From NCBI GenBank assembly GCA_003219435.1, contig QHOW01000007.1, forward strand, positions 1-33,577: DNA of 33,577 nucleotides, written 5' to 3'. Below, one piece after another: positions 8,857-19,074 of the stretch (position 1 is the stretch's first letter; each line of letters starts with the position of its first letter). The notes beneath the pieces were generated by a model, which was not told the origin of the DNA, did not search any database, and saw nothing but the letters and a program-made list of their open reading frames with translations. Source of the stretch: Verrucomicrobiota bacterium. GTDB taxonomy: Bacteria; Verrucomicrobiota; Verrucomicrobiia; Chthoniobacterales; UBA10450. The position numbers and the translations under genes were made by a program.

Positions 8857-9818
8857 AATTCCTTCCCATAAAAGACGAACGCCGCCAGCAATGTGTAGAT
8901 CGTCGTGTAGAAAACTCCCAGCACAGCAGTCTTGAAAAAGAGGCCGAGTGAAATGGCTGTGCCGGCGACGATGTCATCTACCAAGTTGAACGCTTGCAGG
9001 TCGGGAAATATCAGCGCTACAACTGCGAGAAAAACGCGCGAGATCCACCCGCTGCTGTGTTCCTGTAACCAGTATTCCCGAGCGATCGCCTGTAAGTGGC
9101 CGATAAAGTAAATGAAAGCCATTACCACAATGGTGAAAATATTTGTGGTGGCGAAGGTCGATACAAAAAGCGTGAGCGCCGCGAGCAAACATGCTTTCAG
9201 ATAAATAATGACGATGCCGGGTAATATGTCGCTGTTGAATGCCGAAGCGCGGACTGCGCGCAAAGCTTCATCTATTTGTTCGCGCGGCGCCGCGGCCATT
9301 TGGCGCATGGTCACGTGCACGAGCGTTTGCTCGCGCGCGTAGAGCACAAGGAAAAACACGGCACCCATCACCAAAGTGCCGATCGCCAGCAGCAAAAGCA
9401 CCCCGGCAATTTTCCCAAGCAGATATTCCAATCGCGGGACCGGTTTTGCGAGAATCGTGTAAATCGTGCGATCCTCGATGTCCTGCGGAATGAGTCGCGC
9501 GGTGGCGACAATTGCCAGCAACGACGTAAAGATCGACATCGCGCCGAGCGAAACGTCTTTGAGGATTTGAAACTCCTGCTGAAAAGTTAGCTGCGCCATA
9601 AACATCGAGCTGCCGATCAAAAGCAGGGCGAAAACCAGCAGGAAGTAAAAAACTTTCAGGCGCGTGAGCTCGGTCAATGTGTTGACCGTGATGGCGCCAA
9701 TGCGGCCGACAGAGAAAGCGCGATAAGGCTTTGCCAACGTTGAAGCGTTGCCTCCTTCGCCAGGGCTCCGGCGGCCAGGGAAACGTTGAAGCGTTAAATC
9801 GTTTCTGTCGTTCGTCAT
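8853..9818 (-). CDS. ABC-2 type transporter permease
   Basis: Multiple TM segments, LAKPVPRLEYLLGKIAGVLLLL motif; ATGA overlap with the ATPase gene. Confidence 0.85.
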   Translation of the reverse strand: MTNDRNDLTLQRFPGRRSPGEGGNASTLAKPYRAFSVGRIGAITVNTLTELTRLKVFYFLLVFALLLIGSSMFMAQLTFQQEFQILKDVSLGAMSIFTSLLAIVATARLIPQDIEDRTIYTILAKPVPRLEYLLGKIAGVLLLLAIGTLVMGAVFFLVLYAREQTLVHVTMRQMAAAPREQIDEALRAVRASAFNSDILPGIVIIYLKACLLAALTLFVSTFATTNIFTIVVMAFIYFIGHLQAIAREYWLQEHSSGWISRVFLAVVALIFPDLQAFNLVDDIVAGTAISLGLFFKTAVLGVFYTTIYTLLAAFVFYGKEL

Positions 9819-10705
9819 TTCTGCTTAGTTATTCTTTCGTCATTCGACATTCGGGCTTCGTCATTTTTGGCTGTCGCTTCGAGAAACAATCTTTCAAGGG
9901 TGGTCGTGGATTTTCGACGCTCGATCAGTTTCGCGTTTGAGCGGTTGATGAGTGACTCGATCTCATCGACGAGCGGAGGGGAAGCGTCAGCGATGACAAG
10001 CTCCGTTTGATTTTCAATCGCAATCAATTCCTGCAACCGTCCTTCGCGCACCAGCACACCATCGGCAAGAATGCCGACGCGATCGCAGATTTCCTGCGCT
10101 TGCGCCAGCAAATGAGAGGAAAGCAGCACGGTGATTCCACGTCGCCGCAGATCCAGAATCAGGTCGCGAATCTCGCGGGAGCCCGCCGGGTCGACGCCGG
10201 CAGTGGGCTCATCCAGCACGACGAGTTTCGGATCGTGAATCAATGCTTGCGCCAGGCCGATGCGTTGTAACATGCCTTTCGAATACGTGCCGAGCCGCCG
10301 CTTCCGCGCCTTCGTCAATCCAACGAGAGTCAGTAACTCATTGATTCGATTTTTTAATGGGGCGCCTCCGAGGCCGCAAAGGCGCCCGAAAAAACGCAGA
10401 GTTTCTTCGCCGGTGAGATATTTGTAAAAGTAAGGATTCTCCGGCAGAAAACCGACCGCTTCCCTGCTTTCGACCAAACGGCTGTCACGACCGAAAATCT
10501 CCGTGCGGCCGCGGGTTGGTGAAACCAGCCCCAGGATAATTTTGAGAGTCGTGCTCTTCCCAGAGCCGTTCGGCCCGAGCAGTCCGTAAACTTCTCCCGG
10601 TTCAACGCGCAGATCGAGGTCGCGCACGGCAACAACGGACTGTCGATGGAATGGGACCGGGAAAAGTTTCGTCAGTCCCCGGACAGCAACTGCCGGATCA
10701 GTCAT
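9815..10705 (-). CDS. ABC transporter ATP-binding protein
   Basis: Walker A LLGPNGSGKSTTLKI, signature YSKGMLQRIGLAQAL, Walker B LVVLDEPTAGVDP. Confidence 0.95.
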   Translation of the reverse strand: MTDPAVAVRGLTKLFPVPFHRQSVVAVRDLDLRVEPGEVYGLLGPNGSGKSTTLKIILGLVSPTRGRTEIFGRDSRLVESREAVGFLPENPYFYKYLTGEETLRFFGRLCGLGGAPLKNRINELLTLVGLTKARKRRLGTYSKGMLQRIGLAQALIHDPKLVVLDEPTAGVDPAGSREIRDLILDLRRRGITVLLSSHLLAQAQEICDRVGILADGVLVREGRLQELIAIENQTELVIADASPPLVDEIESLINRSNAKLIERRKSTTTLERLFLEATAKNDEARMSNDERITKQK

Positions 10706-10973
10706 AGCGAATCTTAAAACCGCGGGCAGTAACCGGCTTTTCCAGTTTGTTTTCGACTTGTTTGCGAATCAGCGCGCGGAGTTCGCTCTGAGCGATAGCG
10801 TCCAGGAACGCGCGCACTTCATTCTCTTCTCCGTTGATCTCAAGTTCCACGCGGCCATCTGGCAGGTTGGTGACCCATCCGGTGACATCGAAGCCTTTTG
10901 CGATGTGTTGCACAGACCAGCGAAACCCGACGCCCTGAACGTTGCCCTCGTAAAATACCTGAAGCGAAACCAT
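10698..10973 (-). CDS. acylphosphatase
   Basis: VFYEGNVQGVGFRWSVQHIAKGFDVTGWVTNLPDGRVELEINGEENEV. Confidence 0.94.
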   Translation of the reverse strand: MVSLQVFYEGNVQGVGFRWSVQHIAKGFDVTGWVTNLPDGRVELEINGEENEVRAFLDAIAQSELRALIRKQVENKLEKPVTARGFKIRYD

Positions 10974-11083
10974 GGTCGCTAATTCCGCGATGCTTGCTGG
11001 CTCCTAGATGGCAGCGCTAGGCCGCGTGAAAATCCAGCATCCAGCTTGTCCGCTATGGCGGGAATCCAGAATCCAGCAGCGTT

Positions 11084-11518
11084 TCATTTATACGAGTATA
11101 CCAGACAGAAGCTGCCCTCCCGACCTTCAATCAAATCGACCGAGACAAAATACTGGCCGCTGTTCGCCGGTGAAAATCCGGCCGCCGCCTTTTCCCCGGC
11201 ATTATGGGTGTCGGTGGAGACTTGCTTGCCTGTCTCATTATAAACGCTGACCGCGATTTTTGCCGAAGGCTCAGCCGCGCCGGCGGAAAACCAATATTGG
11301 TTTCCGGCATAAAGATTCACCGCGACCAATGCGTGGTCGTGTGGCTTAACGGTCCCGCACCAATGGCCGTCCCGGGTTTTGAATCCATCGTTTGCAAATG
11401 CTCCGGCAAGATCGAGCGCGGTCTTACGCGCCTCGACCTCGGCATCTGTCTCGGCGCGCACAGAAAAGCCGGCGACCAACACCACGATCGACAGAAAAAT
11501 CGGCGGGAGGCGTTTCAT
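11084..11518 (-). CDS. hypothetical secreted protein
   Basis: Signal peptide MKRLPPIFLSIVVLVAGFSVRA; ATGA overlap with the upstream gene. Confidence 0.6.
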   Translation of the reverse strand: MKRLPPIFLSIVVLVAGFSVRAETDAEVEARKTALDLAGAFANDGFKTRDGHWCGTVKPHDHALVAVNLYAGNQYWFSAGAAEPSAKIAVSVYNETGKQVSTDTHNAGEKAAAGFSPANSGQYFVSVDLIEGREGSFCLVYSYK

Positions 11519-12327
11519 TTCGCGATGGTCTTGTTCTCTATCTTCTCCATCACTTTCCCAACCGCTTCATTCACCTTCCGCACTTGATCAACGCTGGGCG
11601 CCTTATCCGCCGGGAAAGAAACCAGTTTCTCAATGCCGCCAAGCTGTTCGCTCACATCTTTAACCAGCGGCTCGCTGCGAAGCTCGGGCGAGATTTCATT
11701 CACCTTCGATTGCATTAATCTGACGAGCGCCGGCTGGCGCAGTACTTTCGCGCTTCGTTCGTCATAGTTTTGCATGATCGCTCCGCTGACTACCTGCGTG
11801 CCGCGAATCCAGCCACCGACACTGACGAGAATCACCAGGTCCTGGTCGGCGTGGGATTGCATCGAGGATTTCACTTCGTTTTGCGTTGCTTCCAGCTCCT
11901 CGTTTAACGTGTCCCATTCGTTGTGCTCGGCGAACTCGTTGATGCTATTGCCGCGGCTGAGCAGGCTCTCACTTACTCCAAGGGCTTTTGCCAGCCTGAT
12001 GATGTCTGACCCGATATTCTTGACCTGCTGGCCGTCCTTCGCTTCGACGGCAATAAACCCATCGGCGATCAAGCCGCCGAGGTTGAGCGCGATTTGCGCG
12101 CGATTCCGATAGGTCATCGGCATCGGGCCGCGATATTGGCTCGACCAGTTTGTCTTGCCCGGCTTCTCCAGTGCCGCGAAAAGTTCCGCCGGCGTCGGGA
12201 TGCTAATCGAATCGCTCCTGACGGCTTTTGCCAATTGATCGGCGGGCAACTGCCCCGTCTCTGCGCCAAAGGCTGTGAAAATGCTCCCGATCAGCCCGAT
12301 TACGCTCAGTCTTGTCAAACGAATCAT
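11515..12327 (-). CDS. hypothetical secreted protein
   Basis: Signal peptide MIRLTRLSVIGLIGSIFTAFGA; long open frame coupled to 11084..11518. Confidence 0.65.
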   Translation of the reverse strand: MIRLTRLSVIGLIGSIFTAFGAETGQLPADQLAKAVRSDSISIPTPAELFAALEKPGKTNWSSQYRGPMPMTYRNRAQIALNLGGLIADGFIAVEAKDGQQVKNIGSDIIRLAKALGVSESLLSRGNSINEFAEHNEWDTLNEELEATQNEVKSSMQSHADQDLVILVSVGGWIRGTQVVSGAIMQNYDERSAKVLRQPALVRLMQSKVNEISPELRSEPLVKDVSEQLGGIEKLVSFPADKAPSVDQVRKVNEAVGKVMEKIENKTIAK

Positions 12328-12404
12328 CGAACAGATTATCCGGTGCCTCCGCGAAATTGCCAATGCGAATCTGGACCTCAAGAAAGAACCTCAGGTTAAG
12401 TTAG

Positions 12405-13778
<1,374 letters not shown>

Positions 13779-14144
13779 GTGGATCAGACCTACGCCGATT
13801 TTCGCGCGCGTCGCGAAGCCACCGTCTGGCAGCGACTTAACCGAATTCTTCGCGTTCTGCTTGTCCTCGCGATCTGGCTCGTGATTGTGAGCTTGTTTGT
13901 TCCACCGTACAAAAAATTGATGCAGAGCCGCGCCGAAATCGACGAGCTGCAGCGACAGGTAGATGGGCAACAAAGTTTACTCTCGCGTCAGATTCGCGAG
14001 GTCAACCTGCTCAAGACCGACGTGACTTATTTAGAAACCATCGCGCGGGATCGTCTTGATCTGATGAAAGAAGGTGAAACGATTTTCCGCCTTGAGCCGG
14101 CGCAAGGTGCAAAACCGAAGCCGAGCGATTCCGCGCGTAGATAG
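13779..14144 (+). CDS. FtsB/DivIC family septum formation initiator-like protein
   Basis: Single TM followed by coiled coil (AEIDELQRQVDGQQSLLSRQIREVNLLKTDVTYLETIARDRLDLMKEGETIFRL); GTG start adjacent to the eno stop. Confidence 0.8.
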   Translation: MDQTYADFRARREATVWQRLNRILRVLLVLAIWLVIVSLFVPPYKKLMQSRAEIDELQRQVDGQQSLLSRQIREVNLLKTDVTYLETIARDRLDLMKEGETIFRLEPAQGAKPKPSDSARR

Positions 14145-14145
14145 G

Positions 14146-14342
14146 GTAGCGGACGCGTCTCGCGTGCTGGTTTCGGCGTTGCGCCGAAACAATCTTTCCT
14201 TTCGTTTCCGCAGCCAGGGAAGACGAGCGATGGAAAAGAAAGTTCGCGATCGCGAGGACGCGCTCGCTCCGGCGGCTGCTGGACGAGACCCGTACGCTAC
14301 TCGATCTACGCGTTTCGTCGCAAGCTCGCTCGTGCCCGCTAC
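14146..14342 (+). repeat. MITE/REPIN-like intergenic element
   Basis: Left end GTAGCGGACGCGTCTCGCG (14146) versus right end reverse complement GTAGCGTACGGGTCTCG (ends 14300) and a third reverse GTAGCGGGCACGAGCGAGC (ends 14342); internal perfect hairpin GTTTCGGCG-TTG-CGCCGAAAC (14170-14190) and palindrome TCGCGATCGCGA (14244-14255). Confidence 0.65.
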
Positions 14343-14380
14343 GTCTTTGCGATTTGCCGTGACTTAAATTATCTTTCTGC

Positions 14381-15515
14381 ATGCCAGCGGAAATCTCCAT
14401 TCTCGATGCCGAAGATTTGAAATCGCGCGTTCGCGAATTGCGGAGGTTTCTTTGACGTTGAAAAGCTCCAGAAAAATCTAGCCACAATTGAAAGGCGCAT
14501 GGCTGCGCCCGATTTCTGGTCGGATCGCGAGCGTGCGCAGACCGATGTCGAAGAAGTTTCCCGATTACGTGCGCTGGTGAATCCGTTTCAAGCGTTGGAA
14601 CGCGAGATCGATGATTTTAGCGCATTGCAGCAGCTGGCTGCGGAAGAAACCGATGCAACTGCGCGCGCAAAGGTAGAGCAAGAAGTCGCAACCGAACATG
14701 AACGCTTGCTTCACAAGCTGGAGGAATTCGAGCTGCGCCAATTTCTTTCCGGCGAAAACGATCGCGCGAATGCATTTCTCACCATCCACTCCGGCGCAGG
14801 CGGCACTGAGTCGTGCGACTGGGCCGACATGTTGCTGCGGATGTATCAACGCTGGATCGAGCGAAGTGGTTTCAAATCGCAGACCGTGGACATTCAACAG
14901 GGTGAAGAAGTCGGAATCAAATCGGTCACCTTGCTTGTGAGCGGCGAATATGCCTATGGGCATCTGCAGACCGAACGCGGCGTGCACCGGCTGGTACGCA
15001 TCTCGCCATTCGATGCAAACAAGCGGCGCCACACTTCGTTCGCCAGTGTGGATGTCGTCCCTGAAATCGCCGACACCGCTCCGATTGAAATCAATCCGGT
15101 CGATCTGGAGATCGACACATTCCGCAGCGGCGGAAAGGGCGGACAAAACGTGAACAAGGTCGAAACGGCTGTGCGCATTCTGCACAAGCCCAGCGGGATT
15201 GTGGTAGCCTGCCAGGCGGAGCGCAGCCAGGGACGCAATCGCGAACTGGCTATGAAAATGTTAAAGGCGAAGCTTTACCAAATCGAACAGGACAAGAAGC
15301 GGGCGGAGAGAGAACGCCAATATGGCGAGAAGGGCGAGATCGCGTGGGGAAATCAAATTCGCTCATATGTGTTTCAGCCGTACCAGATGGTGAAGGACCA
15401 CCGCACTGGAGCGGAAACAAGCAACGTTCAAGATGTGATGGATGGCAATATCGACATGTTCATCCAGGCAAAGTTGCGGGGAGAAGAAGCGAGGAAAAGT
15501 GAGAACGCTGAGTAG
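14381..15515 (+). CDS. prfB: peptide chain release factor 2 with programmed +1 frameshift
   Basis: ATG 14381 ...ELRRFL then CTT-TGA-C at 14450-14456 preceded by SD-like GGAGG; +1 shift gives [23 protein letters not shown] joined to the 14499 ORF; GGQ motif ([13 protein letters not shown]). Confidence 0.95.
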
Positions 15516-15541
15516 GCGCGTTGTCCGTAAATGCGCCTTTG
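15514..15541 (+). terminator. candidate prfB terminator (hairpin + short T run)
   Basis: AGGCGC (15514-15519) ... GCGCCT (15533-15538) then TTT; starts within the prfB TAG stop. Confidence 0.35.
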
Positions 15542-15550
15542 GCGCCGGCT

Positions 15551-16039
15551 TTATTCTCTGGAGTTGCTCGGTCGATCTTGTCTAAAGGGATCGATGATCC
15601 GTGGCCAGTCTTTCGCCTGCGCGCACAACCCAGCAGCTACGGGATTTTCTCGGATGTAATTCATTTTGGCTGAGAGTTGTTCGCCGCGCTCATCCTCCCG
15701 CAGACGGCGATCGAAATATCCTTCCTGCCACATCACTCCGTTCTTATATGCGTGAAAACGTTTCCAGTCGCCAATGACGCCGCTCATCGATTCATCGCGA
15801 GGGAACGACAAAAGCGCGTGCAAATGATCCGGCATCAAAACGAACAGGTTGATGTGCCATCGGCGTTTAGAGTCATAAAACTGCGCTGACTTAAGGAGTA
15901 CCTGCGCCAACGATGCATCAACTAGCTGGCGTTGTTCCATTTTCCGATCAGGAGAGATACGGATGTGAAACGGCGCGCCTGGTTGAATCCAGTGAGGTAC
16001 TGTGTGATGCAACCGCTGCGGAAATCCGTGGTAAATCAC
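15551..16039 (-). CDS. REP-associated tyrosine transposase-like (Y1_Tnp/HUH) protein
   Basis: LFVLMPDHLHALLSFPRD (HUH), WQEGYFDRRLREDE, MNYIRENPVAAGLCAQAKDWP, typical of RAYT/PF01797-like proteins. Confidence 0.85.
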   Translation of the reverse strand: MIYHGFPQRLHHTVPHWIQPGAPFHIRISPDRKMEQRQLVDASLAQVLLKSAQFYDSKRRWHINLFVLMPDHLHALLSFPRDESMSGVIGDWKRFHAYKNGVMWQEGYFDRRLREDERGEQLSAKMNYIRENPVAAGLCAQAKDWPRIIDPFRQDRPSNSRE

Positions 16040-16048
16040 GGCATTAAA

Positions 16049-16672
16049 TTAGCATCGCGCCCGGAGGTCGCGATCCACCAGCACCAACCGAAAGTGCGCG
16101 TCGAATTTTCCGCGATTATGTGCACGGCAACAGGCCAGACATGCAACTGCACGTTTAATCCGACGCACGCGAGGAAAATTGCGCTGGCAATTTGGACACC
16201 TGTAAAGATAGCGGCGAGCACGTTCGCTGACTGGGAACGGGAGATTATGACAGCGCCTCTCATCGCTAATCCCAAGATCGCGGCAAGCCTGCCGCCACTC
16301 AATACCATGGGGCAGAATCCGGCGCCGGCCCGCGCGAAATTGGGCAAGGATATGGGCCAGTTCGTGGCGCAGCGTTTGATCGATTTCGGCTGGATGCTCA
16401 AACAGCCGCGGATTCAGCGAGATGAGTTTCTGGCGATAATCAGCGCGACCAGCGGCCGTTCGCAGACGTGAATTCCACTTGACGCGAAGGTCCCGCGCGC
16501 CGCGCGCCGCGCCGAGTGAACACAAAAGCGCGCAGGCTTTTGTTTCAAGATTGACATCGCGCTGCCGGAATTTTAGGGCAAGCGCTTCAGTTGGGGTTTG
16601 AGGATTCGGTGGGCGGAGCGCCTCCCATACGACTGTCTGGAACGCGAACTCGAGTTGCCTAAGCAACGGCAT
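16049..16672 (-). CDS. SprT-like zinc metallopeptidase-domain protein
   Basis: DQTLRHELAHILAQ (HExxH), CPNCQRNFPR ... CLAC zinc ribbon; overlaps the upstream gene by 14 nt. Confidence 0.8.
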   Translation of the reverse strand: MPLLRQLEFAFQTVVWEALRPPNPQTPTEALALKFRQRDVNLETKACALLCSLGAARGARDLRVKWNSRLRTAAGRADYRQKLISLNPRLFEHPAEIDQTLRHELAHILAQFRAGRRRILPHGIEWRQACRDLGISDERRCHNLPFPVSERARRYLYRCPNCQRNFPRVRRIKRAVACLACCRAHNRGKFDAHFRLVLVDRDLRARC

Positions 16673-17942
16673 AGGCGCTCTTTCGCTTGTTCAAGCGCGC
16701 AACAATCTTCCCGATGGCGTCTCCGGCGGCTTTGATTTCATCAGCAGTTGTCCATTTACCGAGTGAAAATCGAACTGCGGAGCGCGCGCGCTCGATCGGC
16801 AAGCCCATCGCGAGCAAGACATGGGACGCGACTACTGATCCGACCATGCAGGCCGATCCGCTCGACGCGCAGACGCCCTCCAAATCGAGTGCCATTAACA
16901 TCGTTTCCGAGTCGATGCCGGTGAAACTTATGTTGAGCGTGTTAGCAAGCCGATGACTGATGTCGCCATTTTGCCGCGCGTCAGGAAAAATTTCGGCGAT
17001 TCGTCTCCATAATTCGTCTCGCAATTGCGCTTCACGTTTCTGTTCGCCGTCTCGATTGCGCAGCGCCCACTCAGCCGCCGCTGCCATTCCCGCAATCGCG
17101 GCCACGTTTTCCGTACCGGGTCGCCGCTCATTCTCGTGCGCGCCACCAAACATGATCGGCTGGATCGACAGACCGCTGCGCAAGAAAAGAAATCCGGCGC
17201 CCTTCGGTCCGTAAAATTTGTGTGCAGCGAAACTCGCGGCATCAACAAGAGAAAGATTAACATGGTCATCCAGAGCCCCGAAGGCTTTCGGGGTCGAAGG
17301 ATCCCGCGGCGTTAACTTTGAGGCGGCATCGCCGGATTCCTCGACCCATTCGACTTCGCTCAGGGCGAGACTTTCGCTCGGAATGACAAGTGGCACTTTG
17401 CCGAATGATTGCACCATGTCGCTGTGCAATAGGACGCCGCGCTCCCGGCATATCTGGGAAATTTCATGCATCGGCTGAATCACGCCGGTCTCGTTGTTCG
17501 CGGTCATGATCGAAACCAGCCGCGTTTCGGGTCGGATCGCGGCGGCAAGTTGATCGAGGTCGACAATTCCTTCGCGCGAAACGTTCAACCACGTTACTTC
17601 GAAATTTTCATGCTTTTCCAAGTGCTCGATTGCGTTGAGCACCGCGTGGTGCTCGGTTTTGGCTGAAATCACGTGACCTCCTCGTTCCATCCGACATCGC
17701 GCCAGGCCGAACACAGCGAGATTACACGACTCAGTTCCTCCACTTGTGAAAATGATTTCGTTCGGTTTCGCCCGCAGCAGCCCGGCGAGTTTGTCGCGAG
17801 CATTGTCGATTGCCGCGCGGGCCTCGCGACCGGCTGCGTGCACACTGGACGGATTACCAAAGTGCCGGTCGAGATACGGCAACATCGCTTCACGCGCTGG
17901 CTCGCACAGCGGAGTCGTTGCGTTGCAATCGAGATAAATCAT
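16659..17942 (-). CDS. cysteine desulfurase (NifS/IscS family) with a 42-aa in-frame insertion
   Basis: MIYLDCNATTPLCEPAREAM, SGGTESCNLAV, MTANNETGVIQP, FAAHKFYGPKGAGFL, SSGSACMVG. Confidence 0.93.
   Translation of the reverse strand: MIYLDCNATTPLCEPAREAMLPYLDRHFGNPSSVHAAGREARAAIDNARDKLAGLLRAKPNEIIFTSGGTESCNLAVFGLARCRMERGGHVISAKTEHHAVLNAIEHLEKHENFEVTWLNVSREGIVDLDQLAAAIRPETRLVSIMTANNETGVIQPMHEISQICRERGVLLHSDMVQSFGKVPLVIPSESLALSEVEWVEESGDAASKLTPRDPSTPKAFGALDDHVNLSLVDAASFAAHKFYGPKGAGFLFLRSGLSIQPIMFGGAHENERRPGTENVAAIAGMAAAAEWALRNRDGEQKREAQLRDELWRRIAEIFPDARQNGDISHRLANTLNISFTGIDSETMLMALDLEGVCASSGSACMVGSVVASHVLLAMGLPIERARSAVRFSLGKWTTADEIKAAGDAIGKIVARLNKRKSAYAVA
17264..17391 (-). repeat. in-frame dispersed-repeat insertion in the cysteine desulfurase gene
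   Basis: Encodes VIPSESLALSEVEWVEESGDAASKLTPRDPSTPKAFGALDDH between QSFGKVPL and VNLSLVDAASFAAHKFYGPKG; near-inverted ends GTCATTCC ... GGATGAC on the minus strand. Confidence 0.7.
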
Positions 17943-18003
17943 TAAGTCGTACTCGTATGCTTACTCATGCTCATGCTCGTGCTTATTTGCCTCCGCAATC
18001 CCC

Positions 18004-18028
18004 GGCGCGCCCGGCGGTCGCGCCCTAC
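18004..18028 (-). repeat. GTAG-headed REP-like palindrome, copy 3 (intergenic)
   Basis: Reverse complement is exactly GTAGGGCGCGACCGCCGGGCGCGCC, identical to 4486-4510 and 6200-6224. Confidence 0.85.
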
Positions 18029-18031
18029 CAA

Positions 18032-18961
18032 TCATTCGCGGAATTCGTCGCGCGTGGTGGCGGGTTTGTGTTTCCGTTTTGGCACGACCTTCAGTTGTTT
18101 CTCTTCGTAATAGACAAGTGAATCCGGCGGCACACTTTGGACGAGAAAGACGTTGCCGCCGATCGTCGATCTCGCGCCGATCACCGTTTCGCCCCCGAGC
18201 ACGGTTGAATTCGGGTAGATGGTCACATCATCCTCCACCTTCGGGTGGCGCTTGCCGCCCTTTTTGATTTTGCCGTGCTCGTCCTTCTGAAAACTGCGCG
18301 CTCCGAGTGTGACCCCGTGATAAAGTTTCACCCGGGAACCGATTTCAGTGGTCTCACCGATTACCACGCCCGTCCCATGGTCGATAAAAAAATGCGAGCC
18401 AATTTTTGCCCCGGGATGAATATCGATCCCGGTGCGGCTGTGCGCCCACTCGGTCATGATGCGCGGAATCAAAGGCAGTTCTTCTAAATAAAGTTCATGC
18501 GCCATGCGTTGGATTGCGATCGCTTCGAGCGCGGGATAAGCCAGAATGATTTCCTCATAGCTTTGTGCCGCCGGATCGCCCTCGTAGGCTGCGTCAATGT
18601 CTGTCCAAAGCATCTTGCGCACTTTCGGCAGTTCCGACATGAAATGGCGCAAAATGTCATCAGCTCGTCTGTCGGTCGCTTGATCTGCCGGAATTCTGCC
18701 CAGACTTCTGCAAATTTCGTTTTTTAGTCGGGCCTGCAGATTCCTAATTCGGGTTCGCGTCGTGTCGGCTAAATCTTCGGAGCTGACCAAGGCTTCGCTG
18801 CGAAACCCAGGAAACATCAAGCTCATCAGTTCGGCGCAAGCCGACTCGATTGCAAGGCGCGAAGGTAAGGTCGCGGCAGCGTCGAGGTAATTTATGCCGC
18901 CGGTTTCACTGTAAGTCTGGAGCAGTTCGTCAACCGCATCACGGGTCGTCGCATCCATCAT
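18032..18961 (-). CDS. cysE: serine O-acetyltransferase
   Basis: GIDIHPGAKIGSHFFIDHGTGVVIGETTEIGSRVKLYHGVTLGA hexapeptide region; start set at ATG 18961, not the tracked 19105 start, which lies in the transposon end. Confidence 0.9.
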   Translation of the reverse strand: MMDATTRDAVDELLQTYSETGGINYLDAAATLPSRLAIESACAELMSLMFPGFRSEALVSSEDLADTTRTRIRNLQARLKNEICRSLGRIPADQATDRRADDILRHFMSELPKVRKMLWTDIDAAYEGDPAAQSYEEIILAYPALEAIAIQRMAHELYLEELPLIPRIMTEWAHSRTGIDIHPGAKIGSHFFIDHGTGVVIGETTEIGSRVKLYHGVTLGARSFQKDEHGKIKKGGKRHPKVEDDVTIYPNSTVLGGETVIGARSTIGGNVFLVQSVPPDSLVYYEEKQLKVVPKRKHKPATTRDEFRE

Positions 18962-19074
18962 GGGAAATATGCGCCCGCTTCTCAGTGAACAAAAGCGAAA
19001 CTGTAGGGGATTTCGCTCGTGGTTCAATTCGTGATCGAATTTCGGTGAGCAAGAGCACGAGGTAATCAGCTTCT

